A DNA stretch of 35,007 nucleotides from Bacteroidota bacterium (GTDB lineage Bacteria > Bacteroidota > Bacteroidia > Chitinophagales > Chitinophagaceae): the NCBI GenBank assembly GCA_018970395.1, contig JAGWWM010000024.1, positions 1-35,007 of the forward strand. Direction: 5' to 3'. The translations under genes and the position numbers were made by a program. The notes under the pieces are model-generated. The model saw only the letters and a program-made list of their open reading frames with translations. It was not told the DNA's origin and ran no database searches. Every line of letters starts with the position of its first letter. The first letter of the stretch is position 1. Below are positions 6,919-14,282 of the stretch, one piece after another.

Positions 6919-7204
6919 CAACAGTGCTAACCCTATAAAGCGTTGGCAAAAAACGGCTCTTTTGCAAGCTTGGGTTGTGGGGCGGCTTGTGCGGCTTGCA
7001 AATGTGCCGTTTGCGGGCTGCCAAAGAATTTCAAAATATTTTGTGCAGGGACAAAAAAATTAAAACACGAAGCGTTGGGCTGTCGTGTCGGCAAGTCAGT
7101 CAGCCGAAACTGTCCGAATTGGTCGTATTTATATGTCTGTCAACCGTTCAAAATAGTTGTTATCTGTTTGGTTTAAGTCCGTCTTTGTCATGTTAGCACT
7201 GTTG
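6919..7204. repeat. Upstream region bounded by a perfect 13-bp inverted repeat, with hairpin copy B
   Basis: CAACAGTGCTAAC (6919-6931) and GTTAGCACTGTTG (7192-7204) are perfect inverted copies 260 bp apart. Inside, TTTGCAAGC (6961-6969) pairs with GCTTGCAAA (6994-7002), and TTGGCA (6943-6948) with TGCCAA (7019-7024), giving a long imperfect hairpin. With the AT-rich run to about 7065 this is an inverted, diverged relative of copy A at 1281-1413. No gene is credible between 6910 and 7216; it is the non-coding leader of the defence cassette. Confidence 0.6.
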
Positions 7205-7216
7205 TCAAATAGCATT

Positions 7217-7300
7217 GCCCATAACTCCCTTATCCACGAAACTTTCCTTGTTTTTGTTTCGCTATAAAAACCGAGGGGGTTGGATAGGCGAAGTTGTGAA
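7217..7300 (-). repeat. Recombination-site-like palindrome, attI candidate
   Basis: Arms: ATAAC (7221-7225) and TATCCA (7231-7236) match TGGATA (7281-7286) and GTTGT (7293-7297) in inverse; an inner CGAAAC (7237-7242)/GTTTCG (7256-7261) stem adds pairing. On the minus strand it ends in GTTATGGGC, the first bases of the defence cassette. It lacks the CGAACC-GTTAT junction of sites 1 and 2, and no matching cassette start is visible to its right, so it is a better candidate for the array's attI than for another attC. It lies 24 bp from the 3' end of the recombinase pseudogene. Confidence 0.45.
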
Positions 7301-7324
7301 TCTGTTTCTGTTTCGTTTTATTTT

Positions 7325-8307
7325 TCATTTATCAAGTTTCAAACGGTCAAATGGACTCTCAATTCTCCCCAATGCCTCCCGACTTACATGGGTGTATATC
7401 TGCGTGGTCTTCGGACTCTTATGCCCCAACAACTCCTGAATATACCTTAGATCAGTTCCGTTCTCTAATAAATGCGTAGCATAACTGTGGCGAAGCATGT
7501 GTGTGTTTTTGGTCTATAACGAAGATAATAATTTCTCAACATTTCCAAAATATTTACAGATAAAGGAACCTGCCGGTCTTTCATTCCTTTTCCACCCCTT
7601 ATCATGATCATCATCCGCTTGCTGTCTATGTCTGTCAAAACCAGATTCAATAACTCTCCCCGCCGCAACCCTCCGCTATAAATCAAACTCAACATGCTCT
7701 TATGCTTCAGATTTTCAGTTGCATTGATGATGGCTGCTACTTCAGAAATATCCAATACTTTGGGCAAACTAAATGGCTTCTGCGGTCGTACTAATTTGTC
7801 AACCACTAATTTTTTATCCGCCAAAATCCCATAAAATAACTTCAACGCATTGATAAACTGCGACTGATACGACGCAGATAATTTTCTTTTCAATATATAC
7901 TCGCTATTAAAGTATAATACATCCTCATTCACGATACTCTCCACGCTTCTCCCTTTGTAAAATGAAAAGAAAACTGAAAGCGTTCCCATATAACTGGAAA
8001 TAGTTTGCGCACTATACCTTCGAGAACGCATCCAGCTGCTCAAATGTTCTAATTGATTTACCAACTCCTGATTCACTGCCGTTTCCGGCTGAATCGTTTC
8101 AACAAGCCGATCCTCCAAAGCAATACCGCACAACTTGCGATGCGCTTCGCAATCCGCTATATGCCAGGCCCTTAGCGCCGGACTCCACCTGGCGCCTGGA
8201 ATTTTCTTTATTTCCTGTATCCATGCTGCCCGCTTCTCAAATTTTATGGCAATTCTTTTCTCTCTATGATAGGTTATAATGTCTGTTTTCCATTCTTTTG
8301 GTAGCAT
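7325..8307 (-). pseudogene. Tyrosine recombinase (XerC/D- or IntI-like), frameshifted with internal deletion
   Basis: The first frame runs from 8307 to a stop at 7465 (280 codons). It has an N-terminal region found in Bacteroidota integrases (about 1-65), a SAM-like core-binding domain (about 80-165) and the start of the catalytic domain with the first arginine in SGGLRRGELLNL and the beta-strand lysine in IRGGKGMKDRQVPL. After YRPKT the frame breaks. The next frame continues with [35 protein letters not shown] and a stop at 7325-7327, supplying the HxxR, the second H and the catalytic Y. Normally some 35-40 residues separate YRPKT from HxLRH, so bases are missing as well as the frame. The break sits in an ACACACA run. 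The lost stretch is where an IntI-specific insert would lie, so the subclass cannot be decided. It is unlikely to be active. Confidence 0.8.
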
Positions 8308-8364
8308 AGGTTTTAATTTAGGTGTATTGCTGTCCGGGCAAGTTACAAAAATCGTCGATTAAAT

Positions 8365-8399
8365 GCGAGATCCTCCAGATAAATCGGGATCAATCTCGC
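8365..8399. repeat. Inverted repeat between sixA and the recombinase pseudogene
   Basis: GCGAGAT (8365-8371) pairs with ATCTCGC (8393-8399), and inner ATCC/GGAT adds pairing. It lies downstream of the sixA stop on the minus strand. No U-tract follows, so a terminator role is uncertain. Confidence 0.35.
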
Positions 8400-8417
8400 T
8401 ATCAATCAGGATGACCT

Positions 8418-8912
8418 TTAGTTTCCTCTCTTAGGATAATCAAAAAAATCAAAGACCAGATTTTCAATCAATACCTGTTTCCACTCTTTTATCTCTGTAT
8501 TCAACGCCAGCACGCCGCAGGTGGGTACATTATCAATGCTTAATCCCTGAATCATATTGGCAAATTCGGTAATGCCGGGATTGTGACAAACGACTGCAAT
8601 AGTATGGTAATTCTCTTCACATTGCTGAATAGAGGAAAGAATTACAGAGGGTGGTGCATGGTATAACTCAGGCGTTTCAATCAATGGAATTTCTTCCATC
8701 TTCATTTCTTGCATCATCAACTTTGCTGTAGACAGTGCGCGATGGGCTGTGCTGCTGATAAACAAATCAATCTTTATATTGCTTTGCTTTAATCGATGGG
8801 CCATCGCCGGAGCATCCCGTATTCCTCTTTCATTGAGCGGACGATCAAAATCGCGCTGCCCTATTTCAGCCCAACTGCTTTTGGCATGGCGTATAATCAG
8901 TACTTGCTTCAT
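8418..8912 (-). CDS. sixA: SixA-like phosphohistidine phosphatase
   Basis: 164 residues, usual for this histidine phosphatase subfamily. The RHA motif with the phosphate-accepting histidine is in LIIRHAKSSW (His9), and the second conserved histidine is in VVCHNPGI. The start MKQVLIIRHAK fits the family exactly. Members remove phosphate from phosphohistidine proteins, in E. coli from histidine-containing phosphotransfer proteins; the partner here is unknown. Cytoplasmic. It stands alone, divergent from the gene at 9036. A -7 element TATCTTTG lies at 8943-8936, 23 bases before the ATG. Confidence 0.88.
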   Translation of the reverse strand: MKQVLIIRHAKSSWAEIGQRDFDRPLNERGIRDAPAMAHRLKQSNIKIDLFISSTAHRALSTAKLMMQEMKMEEIPLIETPELYHAPPSVILSSIQQCEENYHTIAVVCHNPGITEFANMIQGLSIDNVPTCGVLALNTEIKEWKQVLIENLVFDFFDYPKRGN

Positions 8913-8935
8913 TTTGTAAAAAGATTCGTGTCAAA

Positions 8936-8943
8936 CAAAGATA
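8936..8943 (-). promoter_or_regulatory. -7 element of sixA
   Basis: TATCTTTG on the minus strand, 23 bases before the sixA ATG. No well-spaced -33 TTTG. Confidence 0.35.
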
Positions 8944-9035
8944 CTCATCACTCGAGGATGCATAAATATTCTTAAGACAGCAAAACTTATTACTTTTAAG
9001 TTTTAACTTTTTACTTTTACATTGAAATTTATCTT

Positions 9036-9572
9036 ATGGATCAAACAACATTAGGTATTGGCACCCGACTGCAACATACACAACATGGCCCGGGCGTAAT
9101 TGTAGGCATAAAATATGCGACCTACCTCATTTCCTTTATTCACAGCGGTATAATGGAAATTGACAAGACTGATACTCAACTCGATGAGATTATCCCGGAA
9201 AATGTAACAGAAGAAATAGAAACACATAGCGAAATAGAAAAAAGTCTGCTGAAAATTCTTCGCCTATGGGGTGGTGTGACTGAAATCGTGCCGCTGGGTG
9301 ATCGGTGGGAAAAAGGCACCATGATATTACAGCCTGCAGATAAAACATTAAAACCCAAAGAGCTTCCCATTGAAGATTTCTTTCACAAGATCGTGATGCT
9401 GCGCGACAGATTGAGAGTATTGGAGCAAAATATCAACAGCTCTAAAAATTTATCCGATGAAGAAAAGGTAAACATTCAGCAATACATTACACGCTGCTAC
9501 GGTTCGCTGACTACTTTCAATGTCTTATTTAAAAATAAAGAGCAGTGGTTTGTGGGAGAGAAGAGCAGCTAA
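9036..9572 (+). CDS. Conserved hypothetical protein with KOW/tudor-like N-terminus
   Basis: 178 residues with no signal peptide or membrane segment. The first 40 residues (GTRLQHTQHGPGVIVGI, then YLISFIHSGIMEI) look like a small beta-barrel of the type seen in KOW or UvrD-tail domains, where an HxxxGxGxV turn is typical. The middle (about 58-75) is helical and acidic, and the last part (about 110-178) is mostly helical. Function not recognised; a nucleic acid or RNA polymerase contact would fit the N-terminal fold but is inference. It has no operon partner: sixA is divergent and the next gene is convergent. The start is preceded by AT-rich repeats of ACTTTT. Confidence 0.7.
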   Translation: MDQTTLGIGTRLQHTQHGPGVIVGIKYATYLISFIHSGIMEIDKTDTQLDEIIPENVTEEIETHSEIEKSLLKILRLWGGVTEIVPLGDRWEKGTMILQPADKTLKPKELPIEDFFHKIVMLRDRLRVLEQNINSSKNLSDEEKVNIQQYITRCYGSLTTFNVLFKNKEQWFVGEKSS

Positions 9573-9616
9573 CGTTTATGGGTTGACAGTTATCTGTTAG
9601 CAGTGACCCGCTACCA

Positions 9617-10387
9617 TTAACCGATGAGCGATGCTATCATACGTCGCGCCTCCTCCGTCAACACCAATTGTCCGCTAATTGCTGCTCTTTCATAGAGTAA
9701 AGTTGACCAATGATCCGTTCCGGTCCAAAGCATTTGCTTAATACCCTTCATTGCTTTGAGGGAAGTGCCGGTAAGCTCATTTACTTTTTTATAGACCGCT
9801 TCCTTGAAGGATTCACTAGTAGAGTGAACTTCAGCAAACAATCCTTTTTGTAACGCCCAGTCTGCACTGTACCAGTTGCCGGCATCTAACGCTAACTGAC
9901 TAAACGCAGCAGTTCCGATTTTTCTTTCTACAGCCGGACCAATCACAAAGGGACCGATACCCACTTTCAATTCGCTCAGTTTAACCGCGGCTTTATCTGT
10001 TGCAATGGCATAATCGCAGGCCGCTGCGATGCCCACTCCTCCACCCACACATTTCGATTGGATCGATCCTACAATCAGTTGCGGAGCCGTACGCATGGCA
10101 TTGATGACATTGGCAAAACCGCTGAAAAATATTTTCCCTTCTTCTTCATTCTTCACTGCGGCAAGCTCATCAAAAGAAGCACCGGCACAGAATGCCTTCT
10201 CTCCAAGCGACTGGATTAATATCACTTTGGTTTGAATATTATTGGAGGAAGCAGTAATAGCTTGCGTTAAGTCGGTCAATAAATGAGCCGGGAGGGCATT
10301 GCCTTTAGGATGATAAAATTCAATAGTGGCAATGCCGTTTTCAATTGCTGACTTTACATAACTGCCGTCCGGTTGCAATGTTGACAT
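9617..10387 (-). CDS. Enoyl-CoA hydratase/isomerase family protein
   Basis: 256 residues when started at the ATG at 10387 (MSTLQPDGSY), the normal length for the family; the ATG at 10465 adds a basic, low-complexity stretch with no family match. The crotonase fold is clear: ATIEFYHPKGNALP near the N-terminus, oxyanion-hole segments FCAGASFDEL and CVGGGVGIAAACDYAIA, and the later LSELKVGIGPFVIGPAVERKIG. The glutamates that act as acid/base in hydratases are not where I would expect them: the second site reads KVGIGP. Exact reaction is therefore open; hydratase, isomerase or a thioesterase-like member are all possible. Cytoplasmic, acyl-CoA metabolism. Confidence 0.82.
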   Translation of the reverse strand: MSTLQPDGSYVKSAIENGIATIEFYHPKGNALPAHLLTDLTQAITASSNNIQTKVILIQSLGEKAFCAGASFDELAAVKNEEEGKIFFSGFANVINAMRTAPQLIVGSIQSKCVGGGVGIAAACDYAIATDKAAVKLSELKVGIGPFVIGPAVERKIGTAAFSQLALDAGNWYSADWALQKGLFAEVHSTSESFKEAVYKKVNELTGTSLKAMKGIKQMLWTGTDHWSTLLYERAAISGQLVLTEEARRMIASLIG

Positions 10388-10790
10388 ATCCGTTAATTTG
10401 AGTCGAAGATACGACCTGTATCGTTGTTGGTTGTTCGATTTTCGTTGTTGGATTTTATTTATCATGAATACGTTAAAAGTGAATAGCCATTGCTGTCCGG
10501 GGAAATTTTAAATGTGAGGATTTTTAAACCAAGAATTAATTCTTTTGATGATTGATTATTTCACGCAAAGCTGCAAAGAGGCAAAGCTCGCAAAGGACAA
10601 GACGTCATGTTGAGCAATAGCGAAACATCTCTTAATGGCTTAACATAGTAGAAAAATGAGATCCTTCGCTTACGCTCAGGATGACGGCTTGGTTACTTTC
10701 TTTTAATCAAGTAAAAGAAATGCTTTGCATTCAATGTGGTCAAAAAACTTTGTGTTTTTACTTACACATCATTTCCAGCTGCTTCATTTT
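10388..10790. other. Intergenic stretch with repeat remnants, no gene seen
   Basis: About 400 bp between the hydratase start and the umuC end. It holds ATTGCTGTCCGGG (10489-10501), also found at 8326-8338, a hairpin repeat (10603-10686), and an AT-rich inverted repeat TTTCTTTTA/TAAAAGAAA (10697-10705 with 10712-10720) downstream of umuC. The open frames crossing it look unlike protein. Confidence 0.6.
10603..10686. repeat. Interspersed palindromic repeat (GTCATnnTGAGC type)
   Basis: Left arm 10603-10631 begins CGTCATGTTGAGC and ends GAAACATCTC; right arm 10658-10686 begins GAGATCCTTCGCT and ends CTCAGGATGACG. The arms pair imperfectly over about 29 bases. A degenerate half copy (GTCATATTGAGC, then CGAAATGTGTAGCG) lies at 27985-28025. 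Such elements are scattered in many Bacteroidota genomes. Confidence 0.6.
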
Positions 10791-12077
10791 TCACCCGACT
10801 TCAAAGAGTTCCTTCCATTCGGTAGTGTATTTTTTACTGCGGTGTTCCTGGCGCATCTTCCAGGAGCGGCCGATGCCGGCAGCGCCAAAAGATACCATGT
10901 CTTCGCGCATGCTGAAGTTGAGGTTGTCTATAGCGCGTAAAAGTTTTTTGTCTGTAGAAGACTCAGCAGTATGAAAAAGATTGCCCTGTATGGCGTTGTC
11001 GGAAACAATCTCATAAAGCATTACCCCTGCTTTGATATAGGTTTTCCCTTCTTCAAAAATCGTATTGACTAAGGGAAGCGCATAGGCAATCAGTCGGCGC
11101 GTATCGGCGGTAGGAAAGGGTAAGGTAACAGCGGCATGGGTGGCGCGCGGATGATACCCATTCGAAGGATAATCTTTTTCGCGCGCCACCACAAAAACGT
11201 CCAGGGCTGTTGCGGCGCCATGCTGGCGCCGCAACTTCTCCGCCGCCCTCGACACATAACTGGCCACCGCTTCCTTAAGTTCCGCCAATGTAGTCACCTG
11301 TCTTCCAAACATCCGCGTCGTCGCTATCATCTTCTTCTTTTCCAGCGGATCCTTCAATTCTATACAAGCTTCTCCCCTCAACTCCCGAATCAATCTTCTC
11401 CCTACCACCCCGCCAAGATTTTTTTGCGCCCAGCCCTCCTGCATGCCACTCAATGCCTTCGCTGTATGAATACCATACATCTCCTGCAGCAAATAAGCAT
11501 ATCGCCGACCTACACCCCATATATCCCCCACCGGCGTTTGCTCCAACGCATCGTCTATCCCTTCCCGACTAGATAGTACCCGAATGCAACCCGTCGCTTT
11601 TTTATTTTTCTTTGCCAGCCGATTCGCCACTTTACTCAATACTTTAGTGGGCGCAATGCCAATGGAAACCGGAATGCCGGTCCACTGCTCCGTTGTATTG
11701 CGCAAGCGCTCTGCAAAAGCATGCAGCTCCGACTCCGACAAATCGGGCAAGGTGATAAAAGCTTCATCTACCGAATAAACCTCCACCTGCTGCGCACCCA
11801 CCATCATCCGAAGCGTATCCATTACCCTTCTACTCATATCTCCATACAAAGTATAATTACTGGAAAACACGGCGACCTGATGCTGCCGGATTTTTTCCTT
11901 ATTCATAAAATACGGCTCTCCCATCACAATCCCTGCCGCCTTAGCCTCATCTGTCCGCGAAATAATACAGCCGTCATTATTACTCAATACCACCACCGGT
12001 CGGTTCTTCAGCGAAGGCAGAAAGAGTTGCTCACAGGAACAATAAAAACTGTTGCAATCCACAATCCCGATCATCAT
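10791..12077 (-). CDS. umuC: DNA polymerase V catalytic subunit UmuC (Y-family)
   Basis: 428 residues, full length. Y-family signatures: MIGIVDCNSFYCSCEQLF with the first catalytic aspartate, VVVLSNNDGCIISR in the finger region, and YSVDEAFITL with the catalytic D-E pair. A helix-hairpin-helix (about 185-215, PVGDIWGVGRRY) and little-finger domain follow, and the C-terminus KYTTEWKELFEV is the usual UmuC ending. It copies past DNA lesions at low fidelity during the SOS response. It starts 13 bp after the umuD stop, one operon with it. There are two adjacent ATG codons; either may serve. Confidence 0.93.
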   Translation of the reverse strand: MMIGIVDCNSFYCSCEQLFLPSLKNRPVVVLSNNDGCIISRTDEAKAAGIVMGEPYFMNKEKIRQHQVAVFSSNYTLYGDMSRRVMDTLRMMVGAQQVEVYSVDEAFITLPDLSESELHAFAERLRNTTEQWTGIPVSIGIAPTKVLSKVANRLAKKNKKATGCIRVLSSREGIDDALEQTPVGDIWGVGRRYAYLLQEMYGIHTAKALSGMQEGWAQKNLGGVVGRRLIRELRGEACIELKDPLEKKKMIATTRMFGRQVTTLAELKEAVASYVSRAAEKLRRQHGAATALDVFVVAREKDYPSNGYHPRATHAAVTLPFPTADTRRLIAYALPLVNTIFEEGKTYIKAGVMLYEIVSDNAIQGNLFHTAESSTDKKLLRAIDNLNFSMREDMVSFGAAGIGRSWKMRQEHRSKKYTTEWKELFEVG

Positions 12078-12090
12078 TGTATGCGATTAA

Positions 12091-12522
12091 TTATCCCACG
12101 GCATGAATAGAATACACCACTACCCCCCATAACTTGAAATCGCTGAACTCGGAAAGATTGATGGGCTTGTAGCGGGAATTTTCCGGCACCAGAAACGATG
12201 ACGTGAAGTTGCGGTGAAATCGTCGCACCAGCAATTCTCCATTGAGAATGGCCACAATGATCTTGCCATTATTCAGCGGCAAAGAGCGATCCACAATCAG
12301 CACATCTCCTTCAAAAAGACCGGCATCCTGCATAGCGTCTCCTTTCATTTTAAAAAAGAAGGTTGCCGGCTTATTGCGAATCAACTGCTCGTTTAAATCA
12401 ATACCCCTCCCGGCATAGTCGTCGGTAGGCGCCCCGAATCCGGTGGCATTCGCCACCGGCACCTGCTGCTGCGTAAATTGTTTGCTGCCCTTATAGGCAG
12501 CGCCAAAAAATAACTCATCCAT
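12091..12522 (-). CDS. umuD: UmuD-like protein (S24/LexA family) lacking the catalytic dyad
   Basis: 143 residues. It aligns along E. coli UmuD: ATGFGAPTDDY at the self-cleavage region, GIDLNEQLIRNKPATFFFKM, GLFEGDVLIVDRSL, GKIIVAILNGELLVRRF and the end LWGVVVYSIHAVG. The serine of the GDSM motif is alanine here (KGDAMQDAG, codon GCT at about 12337-12339), and the lysine of the VKK motif is arginine (LVRRF). Both members of the Ser-Lys dyad are missing, so self-cleavage to UmuD' should not occur. The rest of the fold is well kept and the gene leads into umuC, so it may serve as a permanently full-length regulator of the polymerase, or be matured by another protease. The start is clear and no frameshift is seen. 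Confidence 0.88.
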   Translation of the reverse strand: MDELFFGAAYKGSKQFTQQQVPVANATGFGAPTDDYAGRGIDLNEQLIRNKPATFFFKMKGDAMQDAGLFEGDVLIVDRSLPLNNGKIIVAILNGELLVRRFHRNFTSSFLVPENSRYKPINLSEFSDFKLWGVVVYSIHAVG

Positions 12523-12600
12523 AATCCAAATGTTTCCGTAAAACTAAATAATTTAGCAAACATTATGATAAAAATTTTAGCAAAAAGATAAAAGTTTTTT
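12523..12600 (-). promoter_or_regulatory. Candidate control region of umuDC
   Basis: The direct repeat TTTGCTAAA occurs twice on the minus strand with a 24-base period, and AATGTTT (12529-12535) faces AAACATT (12558-12564). These may be SOS or other operator sites and promoter elements, but no known LexA box is recognisable. Confidence 0.35.
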
Positions 12601-12605
12601 GGAGC

Positions 12606-12637
12606 AAAAAAAAAGGGGCATCATTGACGATGCCCCT
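12606..12637 (-). terminator. Rho-independent terminator of the SLOG-like gene
   Basis: Stem AGGGGCATC (12614-12622) with GATGCCCCT (12629-12637), a 6-base loop, and on the minus strand a run of T from 12613 to 12606. It lies 12 bp after the stop of the gene ending at 12649. Confidence 0.85.
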
Positions 12638-12648
12638 GCGTGATTTTC

Positions 12649-13002
12649 TCAGGCCCGGACGTACCGGATGGGTTTCTGGTATTTTTCGCAGGCTTCTTCC
12701 AGCAACTTGATATTCGTTTTGATGCCGGTTTGAAACAGAAGGCAATAATGTCCTTCCCTAGCAAGCGCATCACTCTGAATAGCAGCAGCGAATTGCCCGA
12801 AAGAAGAATGCGCCCCGATAATTTTTACCGCCACCTGCTTGTCTATGGCGTAGCGTAGCGCCATTTGCCGGGTCTTTACACAGTTTTCCGGAATCAATAA
12901 AGTGACTTCCTCAGCAACTTCCGAAATCACTGAGTCTAATGTTTGGGCGAAAACTTCGCCGTTCGTGAATGCACGAGAGGTTGAAACGATGATCTTGTAC
13001 AT
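12649..13002 (-). CDS. SLOG/YspA-like (DUF2493-related) small protein
   Basis: 117 residues from the ATG at 13002 (MYKIIVSTSRAFTNGEVF); the earlier ATG at 13059 adds an unrelated tail. The pattern follows Rossmann-like YspA/DUF2493 proteins: first strand plus SRxFT turn, a helix, the block RQMALRYAIDKQVAVKIIGAH, then HYCLLFQTGIKTNIKLLEEACEKYQKPIRYV at the end. The usual glycine-rich GxAxGxD motif is not kept: the matching place reads PENCVKTRQMA. SLOG proteins bind nucleotides or nucleotide-derived ligands, some in defence or stress signalling. With the ligand motif altered, binding is uncertain. Monocistronic, with a strong terminator. Confidence 0.55.
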   Translation of the reverse strand: MYKIIVSTSRAFTNGEVFAQTLDSVISEVAEEVTLLIPENCVKTRQMALRYAIDKQVAVKIIGAHSSFGQFAAAIQSDALAREGHYCLLFQTGIKTNIKLLEEACEKYQKPIRYVRA

Positions 13003-13240
13003 GGTATACAGTTTTAAGTGAATAATAATTGCCACACTGCCGGGAAGGCAATAAGACAATCTTATTAATTTTAAAACCGTTTATGTGCCAGCGTACAAGT
13101 TCATAAAAGCAAATTCTAATTTAAAAGAATAGAATCAATTAACTCCTGCAAACATAGACTGGCAGATTGCAACCTATTTGCAAAGCAAAAAAGAAATAAA
13201 TCTATCCGCCCGTTTTTTTAATTTTACCCGAAAGAATGCT

Positions 13241-14266
13241 ATGCCGGCAAATAAAAATGCACTCATTCGATACAGAATCATAGACCGCTGTCTTACCAAC
13301 AAACTCAGAAAATACCCTACCAAACAATATATTCTTGAAAAAATCTGTCAGGATCTGTATGGCACGGTAGAAGAAGCCATCTCTGTTTCAAGTCTTGAAA
13401 AAGATTTTGATGCCATGAGAAACGATGCATCCCTGGGCTACAACGCCCCCATCAAATATTGCAAACGAAACAAGGGATACTATTACACAGACCCGGAATA
13501 CAGCATCGACGGACTGGCACTGAACGATCAGGAAACCGAAGCACTCCAGGAATCCGTTTCCCTCCTGAAATCCTTCGGAGAAATCCCTGTATTAAAAAAC
13601 CTGTCTGATGCTATCCAGAAAATCAACACCCGCTTCTCTCTCTCAGAATGGTCGGAAGAAGCCATTACTCCCTATCTGGAATTCGAAACCTCCGACCTCG
13701 TTCCGGGCAGAGAATGGATCAAACAAATCTATGATGCCATTAAAAACCGAAACCCGATTCGCTTCATATACAACAATACCTATAAAAATGAAATCAGGGA
13801 ACATTCGCTGGAGCCGCATTACCTGAAAGAAGTAAAAAACGCCTGGTATTTGTTGGGCTGGAATACCAAAAGAAAACTATTTCTGGTCTATCATCTCGAT
13901 AAATTTCAAGAGGTATTCATAGACGAATCACAGATTTTTATCCGGAAAGAATTCAATCCTGTCGAACATTTTCAAAATGCCATCGGCATTATGGGAGGTG
14001 AAAACGCCCAAGTAGAACGTATTGTAATGGAAGCAACGGGCCCGCTTGCAAGAGCACTTCCGCTGCAACTCATCCACCCCTCCCAAAAAACCCTTGAATC
14101 AAGCGAAGACCGCTTATTGTTTGAGTTGCGCGTTATCAATAATGATGAGCTGTTCAGAAAAATCATCTCCATGACCGGCAGCATCAAAGTCATTGAACCC
14201 CTCTCGCTCCAAAAAAGAGTGTTGGATGAACTTCAAAAAGCATTGAAGGCTTACGATGGAAAGTGA
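13241..14266 (+). CDS. WYL-domain transcriptional regulator
   Basis: 341 residues from the ATG at 13241 (MPANKNALIRYRIIDRCL), where similarity to the family begins; the frame is open 63 bases further upstream. An N-terminal winged helix-like region (about 1-85) contains RYRIIDRCL and VSSLEKDFDAMR. The WYL domain spans about 165-245 with PIRFIYNNTY, EPHYLKEVKNAWYLLGWN and YHLDKFQEV. A C-terminal WCX-like part follows. Such proteins sense ligands, often nucleic acid or small molecules, and control nearby genes. It is followed after 16 bp by a HAD phosphatase, likely in one transcript. Target genes unknown; nothing links it directly to the defence cassette. Confidence 0.85.
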   Translation: MPANKNALIRYRIIDRCLTNKLRKYPTKQYILEKICQDLYGTVEEAISVSSLEKDFDAMRNDASLGYNAPIKYCKRNKGYYYTDPEYSIDGLALNDQETEALQESVSLLKSFGEIPVLKNLSDAIQKINTRFSLSEWSEEAITPYLEFETSDLVPGREWIKQIYDAIKNRNPIRFIYNNTYKNEIREHSLEPHYLKEVKNAWYLLGWNTKRKLFLVYHLDKFQEVFIDESQIFIRKEFNPVEHFQNAIGIMGGENAQVERIVMEATGPLARALPLQLIHPSQKTLESSEDRLLFELRVINNDELFRKIISMTGSIKVIEPLSLQKRVLDELQKALKAYDGK

Positions 14267-14282
14267 TAAATTGCAAGGCAGC

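Larger units (their letters stand above)
1075..7224 (-). mobile_element. Large integron-like cassette carrying the R-M / TIR-caspase operon
   Basis: On the minus strand the unit starts with GTTATGGGCA (7225 down to 7216) and ends with attC-like site 2, whose R'' box is the exact complement, TGCCCATAAC (1203 down to 1194). This matches the rule for integron cassettes, where the R'' box mirrors the first bases of the same cassette. At about 6150 bp with six co-directional genes and its own promoter, it is far larger than the usual cassette of one gene and under 1 kb. Related hairpin repeats lie just inside both ends. An alternative is a defence island that secondarily sits between two unrelated sites, but the 10-base match makes that less likely. 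Confidence 0.6.

Noticed and set aside
9566-9601. GCTAAC/GTTAGC pair resembling a small attC
   Set aside because: Only 6 bp, no L boxes, no cassette-like unit beside it.
8326-10501. ATTGCTGTCCGGG repeated at 8326 and 10489 as possible element ends
   Set aside because: Only 13 bases, no transposase or inverted ends between them; treated as a scattered repeat.
11136-11576. 146-codon frame opposite umuC
   Set aside because: Antisense shadow, rich in Arg, His and Pro, with no family features.
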